Assembly: GCA_021018995.1 (NCBI GenBank) | Contig: CM037584.1 | Location: 173,990,317-174,054,316 of the forward strand | Length of the DNA: 64,000 bases | Reading direction: 5' to 3' | Source of the DNA: Chloranthus sessilifolius | Lineage: Eukaryota > Streptophyta > Magnoliopsida > Chloranthales > Chloranthaceae | Part shown: one piece after another, positions 35,101 through 44,100 of the stretch | Position numbering within the stretch: position 1 is the stretch's first letter | Layout: every line of letters begins with the position of its first letter | Program-made: the position numbers and the translations under genes | The notes under the pieces: generated by a model | The model's database searches: none | What the model was told of the DNA's origin: nothing | The model's input: the letters and a program-made list of their open reading frames with translations, nothing else

Positions 35101-38100
35101 TGTAATATAATATTAAGAAAAGATGTCATTCCTAATGCAGTACACTTAGGAGAGAGTATGATGATTTGAACTCAAAATCCCTTGAAGCGGAAAAAGAGGT
35201 GAAATTGGTGCAGATGAAGATACAGGATGCTAACAATAACCTGTCCAAATATCAGAAAGAAATGGATTGTGAGTTTTATATTAAGTTGCTATTCCTTTGT
35301 GGTTGATGTTTTACTTTACATTGATGCAAAAAAGACTTCTTTTATTATTATTATTATTATTTTATTATTATTTTAGTATTCAGTATAATGTTTTTCATAT
35401 GTGTAAACTTATGGTTTAATTTTGTATAAAGCAGTAGGTAGATGTAATGTGTTGGTAAGTGTTACAAGGTTACCAAAATGGGCCTCTTATACCTTAAAGA
35501 ATCTGCAGGCTATGAGATTTTAACTTGTGCACATTTCGATGTCTTTTGTTAAGTTTCACAGGACAGCCCAAAATATTTTTAATCGTAGGAGTTTCTCATG
35601 AATGCATGGAATTTGCACCTCATAGAAAGCCTAATTGAGGTTGTAGTCAACTAGGTGATGCATGCTAGTGTCACCTGTGGGGAAATGATATGTCTGCTAG
35701 TATCACCTTTAAGGAAACTATATATGTTACATCGGATTTTATCGGTGACTGTAACTACTCAATTGACATTTTTTTTTTCTTACAGTCCACATCTCCTGGC
35801 TTATTTATGAGGTTAATTTGGATAATCAGTATTCAATGAAGTGAGAATCATTGAGGGAAGAAAGAACTCTCTCTCTATTTTATTGACTTGACTTCACATT
35901 TTATCTAAATTCTTGTTAATCCTTTGGTTTGTTGTCCTTAAATCACTATCTGATCTGTTTAGAGTCGACATAAGCTGCTGAATTTTAACAGTATTTCTTC
36001 ATGTTTTGCTCACAAAGCTTGATGATCTTGTATCTTCCCTGGTCATTCGTGGATTGTAACTGCTTGGGGAGTTAAATATTTGGAGGAGTCTACAATATAT
36101 ATCCATTGATCTCAATTACATTTGTACCTCTTCTGAGTTTAACCAATCCCCTCCAAGTGGGATTGTTATTTTTAACTCAATGACATGGATGCGTTTAAAA
36201 CTTTGAATTATTACTGATAAAAAAACTTTAAATTATTCTATTGGCTCATGTTTAGTAAAACTGGACTGTTACAAAAAACCCAATAATGTGGAAACTCTAG
36301 CCATGAGACATTGTCTGCTGTTTAGTCACCGCTCATTAACTTGTCAACTCCTCCGAAGAAGAAGGTCGGCTCTAATTTTATACGGCCTAAGCATCCTAAA
36401 GTGCCAGTACATATTGACATGTTTATCATTGTTGACGGTCATACTCACCTGAGCAAAGAGGTCTTGGATATGTCATGGGTCATAACTCCTTGGAGCCTCC
36501 AGTACTGACATTGTTCCCAACGTTAGTATTCAAAAAATGTATGTCAGGATCCACATTGACACTTGTTTTATGCTTATGGTAACAGTGTGATTGACTTTCT
36601 GATGCATAAGAAGTATAGGTATAAGTTATTTAACTTTTATTTTAATTGGGATGTTTAATTGATTTTATTTTTAATTATTTAAGTTGGTTAGATGCCTGAC
36701 TACGCTTAGTTTGATTTAATAATAAAATGACTGAGGTTGATTGGGATAGGCTAGTCTAGGTTAGTATAAATTCATTCCACTTGCTTCATTTTGAGCATGT
36801 AGGTCAACAGGAAGGTGCACTGAGGTAAGGACGCAGGATCCCATGCTGCTTATCATCTTCATCGCCTTATCTCACCTATTTATTATAGACTTTGCGAGTA
36901 CTATTTTTTCCCTGCTCATTTTTGTTGTGGGTTAAAGTTTCTATCGCTCTGGAATCCTTCATATGACTCCCAAGTTTTCCTTTCAGGTTTGGTCTTCCCC
37001 TTGTCGCACTTTCTTGTGCTTGTATTGAAGCTATCCTCCATATAGGGGCTATTTCAATTCTCTGATAACCATTCTCAAATGACATTCATTGGTTTTCTCC
37101 TTTATCGGGTTTACCTTAAAACTTCCTCTCCAGTACTCATTTGTAATTCTCTCTTTTCTTGTTACTCCATGCATCCACTATAGCATACACATCTCAATAA
37201 CCTGTACGGTCTTCTCATCGGTTGTTCACAGCCCCATGCTAAGAAAAATAAGGGATTCTGAAATGCAACCACAGCGATTTTTATTTACAGAGTTACATTC
37301 ATGTACACTTTTCACTACCTTTGTGACAACATTTCCCATTCTTGTTTTACCGGTGTAGTGTGAATGTATGCATTTCCCATTCTTGTTTTACCGGTGCAGT
37401 ATGAATGTATGATAGAGTTGTTCTGTCTAATCCATTAAGTTCAGTTTTAATTTACCTTGTTTGTGCCATTTCTTTTTTCTTTTTCAATTATTTTGCAGCA
37501 AAAAGAAGATTTATTGACTCAAAGCTACAGATCTTGGTCCACCAATCTTTTGATATTGACTCTTTTCCTAAGATCTTGCTCGAGGCTGTAGAGAAAAGAG
37601 ATGTCCAGAAAAGGTTCATCCTGAGTTCATTTGATTTCTATTAATGTGGTCCTTTTGATTTGCTGTACTAAAAGATTATTACTTACTGCTCATCCATGCA
37701 CCACTTGTAGCAAATACAACATTGCAGATGGAATGCGGCAAATGTTTGATCCTTTTGAAAGAGTTGCACGTGCACATCATATTTGTCCTTGCTGTGAACG
37801 CGCTTTCTCTCCTGACGAGGAAGATGAGTTTGTTAAAAAGGTACTGATTTATTGCTGTCATTTCTGTAAGCAAGTGATTCATTTTATACTATGACAGTGG
37901 TTTTGAAAGCTAATATGACTCTCTCTTTTCCTCTTCATAGTTTTCGTTCACATGGTTGATAAGCTCTTGTATATTACAGCAAAGAGTGAAAGGTGCAAGT
38001 TCAGCTGAGCATATGAAGGTCTTAGCTGTAGAGTCATCAAGTGCTGAATCTCATTTCCAGCAGTTGGACAGGCTTCGTATCGTCTATGAGGAATATGTCA

Positions 38101-41100
38101 AACTTGGAAAAGAAACAATTCCTTTAACAGAAAAGAATTTGGAAGAGCTGACAGAAGATCTGAATCAGAAATCTCAGGCACTTGATGATGTAATTTATTT
38201 ATTTTTTCAAATTCCCATCATCTGTAGTGTTGCTTCTTGTATGGTGGTTGAATCTATTGTTCTACAATTCTATAATTTCTTATAGGTAAATTGTTATTTT
38301 GAGTGTTGTAATCTTTGAAAATTTCTCTGGTCAATGGAAGTTCAACTTTAAGTAATTTAAGTGATAAAATTGTGCTAGTTAGCAAGCAATCTCTTTTAGA
38401 TGACCATGGCCTGCTATTTCCTTTTGAAAAATACAATAACATATCCGGATTGCTTCTCATTTGTGTGAACCTTTACCAAATTACTAATTCTAATTTAAAA
38501 TATATCTTGTGAAGTTCTTATATAGTAGGTTACATGACTCCAGATCATTCATAAGGTGCTGGTCCCCACTAATTTTTGGAAACACTTGATCATTCATAAG
38601 GTTGTAGAACCAGTTGATACACCAATTGTGTAATCAGCAGTGACTCGTGTGGCTGGAGGGCAGATATCTGTGCCCTTATGTTGTGATTTGTCAGTGGTGG
38701 AGCTGGTGGCAACACTGCTGCCTTGTTTCGTTTGTGGGCGGTGATTGCTTTTGTGAAAAGGAACAACCAATTTTATTTTTGACCGTTTATCCCTTTCGAT
38801 CCCAATAGCTAGTACAACCTTGTCCATTGACATTGATGTTGGCCACGAAAAGATCACCCTATTCAGTGCCAAAAAAGGCTTACAGATTGGAGGTATATCA
38901 AGTAGCTGATCGGACCTGCTGGAACCCCCTTTCGTGTTGTTGTGATTGGAGGGCTGGTTAGCCACATATTTTTATGGGCGGCTATTAGTTGTTGAGGAAG
39001 TACTTTAGCTTTGTGCACACCAGTTGTTTGTTTATTTGTTTGAGGGGACCATTGTTATTCTAGGTGATGTATCTCACCAATGGACAAAGATAGCAGTGTT
39101 GTCATACTTACACAAAGGGAGTATCACAACCTCGGGCAGTGAGCTTCGGGCATCCAGGCCTCTACTCATCTTGCCAAGTTGGTTGTTGTTGGCACTGGCC
39201 ATGCTTCATCTACATCTTACTCCCCCTGGATTATTGATTCAGGAGCGACGGATCTTATGACAAGTGTGTCATCCTTATTCGATCGGACTATGCCCTTATC
39301 TTCTCCGAGCAACATCTGAGTTGCCGATGGTTCTCTGATCCCAGTGACAGGATAAGGTGATGTGCATGTTGATGGTTTATCTCGACTATACATTGCTTAT
39401 CCCCAAATTCCTATGAGTCTTCTATCAATCAGTAAAATCACGAAGTCTTTGAACTGCAGTAACGCTCTTCCATTTATATTGCGTTTTTAAGGATCTGTCA
39501 ATGGGGAAATTTTTTGGACCTGGTATTTTTGAAGGGAAAAGAACACCTAGGGTGGTTCCTGCTGCTGCATCATTGGAGACCAGATTTATGGCATCGTCAT
39601 CTTGGTCACCTTCCATTACCTCGTCTACTTCTGCTGTTTCTAGAACTGTTTAGTCACTCCGACTATAAAAATTTCAATGTGAAGTGTGTTGTTACCTTTC
39701 GAAGAATTGCCGTACCTCTTACCCAGTGAGTCATAGTAAGTCTACTATTTCATTCCATATTGTTCATTCTGATGTTTGGGGTCCTTCCCCAGTGGTTGAC
39801 TTACATGGATTGCGAGATTGTGATACATTTATTGATGAGTGCACCCGTTATACCACTGTATATTTGATGCGAACCAAAGATGAAGTTAGTTTGATTTTTT
39901 CAATCTATCATAAGATGGTTGAAACTCAATTCCATGCAAGAGTGAGGATCCTAAGATCCAATAATGGGGGAGAGTACTCCTCCCTGTATCTCCAATCCTA
40001 CCTACGTTCAGTTCTTCAGCTTTCAATTTCTTTTCCTAAAAATGCTCCACATATCTTGCATATATTATTTCTGACAAGATTGTTCAGTATCGTCATATGT
40101 AAATTCTTCATATATCTTGTCCTTATATTGAATTTCTCAACATATTATAAGAGCTGCAGTGAGAAGATATAATTGCAATCACCACTGTCATTTATGTTAA
40201 AAATCAGAAAATTTGGCACTTCCTATGTTTCATCATCATGATCACCATCACCTTGTCTCATCTATTTGGGGTATCGCCTTGTGAGTCTTATTCCTCCATT
40301 CTATGTTGTTCAGGCTGTACTCTCCGTACTCCACAATCTTATCCATTCCCATCATTTCTCAATACTTCTTTCCAAATCTTTATTGGTCTTCTTCTTCTCC
40401 TCTTGTGCTTCTATTGTTTGAGTCCTTCGTAGATAGGTTGTTTTAGGTATCTGTTGGACATGCCCAAACTATCTCAAGTGACATATCTTCTCTCTTTTAT
40501 TAGGGCCACTCCTAAAGTTTCTCTTATGTTCTTGTTCCTAATTTTATCCTTTCTTGTTACTCCGTATATTTGCCCAGGATATGCATCTCAGCTGCTTGAA
40601 TTTGGTCTCCTAGTCTCTTCATCATAGACTAACTGTCTGCATTAATGCATGCCTTACTGCTGTTTTGTAAAAATGGCCTTCAATCGAAGTGGCACTTGTT
40701 GACCACACAACACATCACTTGCCTGTCTCCACTATGCCCACCCTACACTGATCGAGTTTGAGATGTTCTCCTGGAACACACCATCAGGTTGTATCGTAGA
40801 TCCCAAATACCAAAATTGTCACTCCCTTTGTTTGCATTAGCAGTACAGACGCTGAATGTTTTACTAGACTCTAGTACTGATGCTCCACATGACTCACATA
40901 CCTATGAGCTTTAGTTTGGTTTAATTATGGAGTTGCACTTCCATTTTGCCTTACAATATCCCTTACCAGTTTTCTGCAACTCAAATGAACTGTTGTGGAT
41001 TGTTTATTTATTAATTTATTTTTGTATGTGCTACTTACCCTAAATTTTGTAATGTAAGACTGGCTTCCGTGAATGAGTATTTTCTGAATGAGGCTTTTAT

Positions 41101-44100
41101 GCGGTACTTACTTCTCAAGTGTCAATGCTGATGGTTGAGTTTTACCAATTGAGTCAATTGATGCATGTCTTTTACCTGCAGCTTGTCGGTGTTTTAGCTC
41201 ATCTAAAGGCTGAGAAGGACTCAGTGGAGGTCTTGGTTCAACCAGTAGAAACTGCTGACAGGTTTTTACTTGAGATGCGGAATTTGCAAGAGCAAGTTGA
41301 AGATTTAGAATATAAGCTTGACGCACGAGGACAAGGTGTCAAGTCTGTAGAGGAAATTCAGTCTCAGCTAAATGCTTTACAAAGCTCAAAGTACATGATC
41401 ACTTTCCCTAAAGTTCATGCACTTTAATAAGCTAACTTTGATATTTATTTTTTTATCTTTTACTTTTAAAATTTTTAATTTCTCTACTCCTTAATCTAAT
41501 GGTTACTGTGTATTTCCTATAAACTTTACTACTTGTTTTTCTATTTATTAAGTCTCTGCCCTTTCGATAGTTATTTATTAGAGAGATGGAGAACTTCATT
41601 TATTTTCTAATAAAGTTGTGATTGATCTCATGCTAACTCATATAGTTTATTTGGCATTCAGGGATAGGTTGAATAATGAATTGGATTCTTTAAGGGAGGA
41701 GCAGAGATATATGAATAACGATCTATCAAATTTACAAATGCGATGGCACACCCTGAGGGAGGAAAAATTGAAAGCGTCTACTATGCTGCATAAAGTTCAA
41801 AAAGCAGAAGAGGATTTAGAGCAATTTGCTGAGGAAAAAGCTCAAGTGGACCTTGATGAGAAGGTAGATTGTTGTTAATCTTATGTAAATTCTGTATATC
41901 ATCTTCTTTTTATAAACAATTGGAGCATATAAAATAGGCGTGTATCTTTAACTGCTAATGGGGATTTTACTTGGGAGACCGGTCTGTTAATTTTATTTGG
42001 GAAAGATATTTATGCATCATGTTTGGTGCCAATTGCTCAAATGCCCTATTAGATACAAGAATGAAAAAATGATCAAAAGTCAATAATCCTATTTGGGCTC
42101 ACCATAACTTTTTTTATTATCAGTAATAAGCAATTTTATTAATAAAGAAAAAGGTACGAAAAGGTGCAGAATGAGGTCCTTACTACCCCCAACGGTCAAC
42201 CAAAACGTATGTTAAGGGACCCAGAGAAGCAGGGTTCTAACAAACTGACAGGCCAAAAGAATAGGAAACAGTTTCAACGTGACTGCAATATCCCCTACGC
42301 AAAGAGAGGATATTCCACAAGCCCCAACCCGCAGCTTCATCCATATTGTTCTGCAGTTCTGCAATACCCTCATTCGACTTAGAGCTACAAGAAACATCCG
42401 CAGCCACCCAAGTGAATATACAATTCCTAGCAGACCTCCCAACCATAGTAATAGGACTCCGTATCCCCAGGAAAATCATTTCTTTCCAGCCATACAGCCC
42501 AAATAACTGCCATAAGTGCAACCCCCCAAAACACAATCCAGAGAGCCATCACCCCACAAACTTAAGTACTTAACATCTCAGAACAAGATCCATGGAAGCA
42601 CCAGCTAATCCCAAACGATGATGTATGGAAGCGCCAGCTCCCCCCATTACTCTCTTGTTGCATCACAATGAATTAGTGAGCAACACTCTCTCTATTACAA
42701 GAGCTCATAACATAGACTTTCCATAAATTCTTGCCCCTTTAATTAAGCAATCTATTGTGATAATTCTTCCCGACACAACAGTCCGTCCAAAAAACAGTAC
42801 TCTCGGTGCTACACTGCCCTTTAATAACTTGACTCACCCATACTTGTTAAGCAGATGACGACAAAAGAAGCCATAAAATGGCCAACTTTCATAACTTGAT
42901 CCACCCATGATTAATTAGCAGTTGACAACAAGGAAGCCATGAAAGGATTTGTCAAGAAACTACCTTTCTTTTCCAAACTCTATTATCCATCCTTTCACGA
43001 TTTGGCACAATTAGGTTAAGTGATGGAAGTAGATTGACGAAACCTCCATCTCATCATCCCTTCAATTTTGTTGAAGTCTAATATCTTAAGTGAGGCTCCC
43101 ACCACGACTGTACAATGGTACTTTCCAGGCTCAAAATGGATCATAAATAAGGTTCGAAGCCTCACAAAGAGGCTCATTTGCACCACAAATATCATGCCAA
43201 CAACTGATCCTGTCCCTTACCACTCCCCAATCAAACTTAATGCACTAAATGAACATTCTTTTAATTGCTCAAACATCCCTCTACCAAGCCAACCATGATA
43301 GTTCCTTCTCGGCGTAATTTCCCAGCCATTTCTTCTCAAATATATTTTGAGATAGGACGACTCTCCAAAGCACCATATTGTCGGTTCCTATTCTCCAAAG
43401 CCATTTCACCAAAATATCCATATTTATATCCTTAAGCCGCCTAATACCGAGGTAACTCTCTTCCTTGAAGAAGTGGCACACTTCCAATTGACAAGATGAA
43501 AGCGTCAAGTCTCCCCCTCCCTTTCCAAAGGATGTCTTTTGCAATTCGTTCAAGCCTTTCAAAGGAAGGTCACAGGACAAGGAAGCATAGACATGTAACG
43601 TTGCCTTGATTAGCATTTCTCCCACCCATCAAAAGTATATTACCTTTCCACCCGGTTACTCTTTTTTCAACTATTTAGATGATAGTGTCCCGCACAGTAG
43701 CTTTGGCCGCCCAATACATAAGGAAAGACCTAAATAAGGTGGTAATTACTCCCTATTGATTGAGCAAGCTCTCAAGGTGGCACACCTTCAATTCTCACAC
43801 CAAAGATTGTTGTCTTGCTCAAATTAACCTTTTAGCCCTGATATCGCCGCATAACATCTGAGAATAGTTTTAACTGTCCCCAACTCATCTGTGAAAGGCC
43901 TACAAAAGATGATGGTGTCGAAAATGTATTGTATGTGTGTGATGGATGGTTCATTTGTTACTCAACGAGACATTTCTTATGCGTTAGTGTTGTCAGAGTA
44001 TGTATTCATGCTCCAAGGACAAGATGCTGTATACGGAATTCTCATGTAATTGAAGTTTTGCCCTCAAAATATATACTGATGCAGATTGGGCTGGATCCTT

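Larger units (their letters stand above)
33498..35140 (+). other. RAD50 intron, 1.6 kb
   Basis: Holds an RTE remnant (33745-33960) and a solo LTR (33989-34912). The remaining ends are plain AT-rich intron. Acceptor aatgcag at 35134-35140. Confidence 0.8.
35269..37498 (+). other. RAD50 intron, 2.2 kb
   Basis: Holds a small retroinsertion-like duplication at 36199-36237 and an RTE remnant near 36850-37200. Otherwise I see no structure in 35270-36840 beyond a (TTA)n stretch near 35342. A duplicated cattcttgttttaccggtg block lies at 37335-37400. Confidence 0.75.
38190..41181 (+). other. RAD50 intron, 3.0 kb
   Basis: Holds Copia protease-integrase remnants (39175-39995) and an RTE remnant (40205-40640). 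No further structure was recognised in 38200-39170 or 40650-41170. Confidence 0.75.

Noticed and set aside
38594..38965. 123-residue minus-strand frame
   Set aside because: No recognisable domain, lies in an intron opposite decayed Copia DNA; treated as chance.
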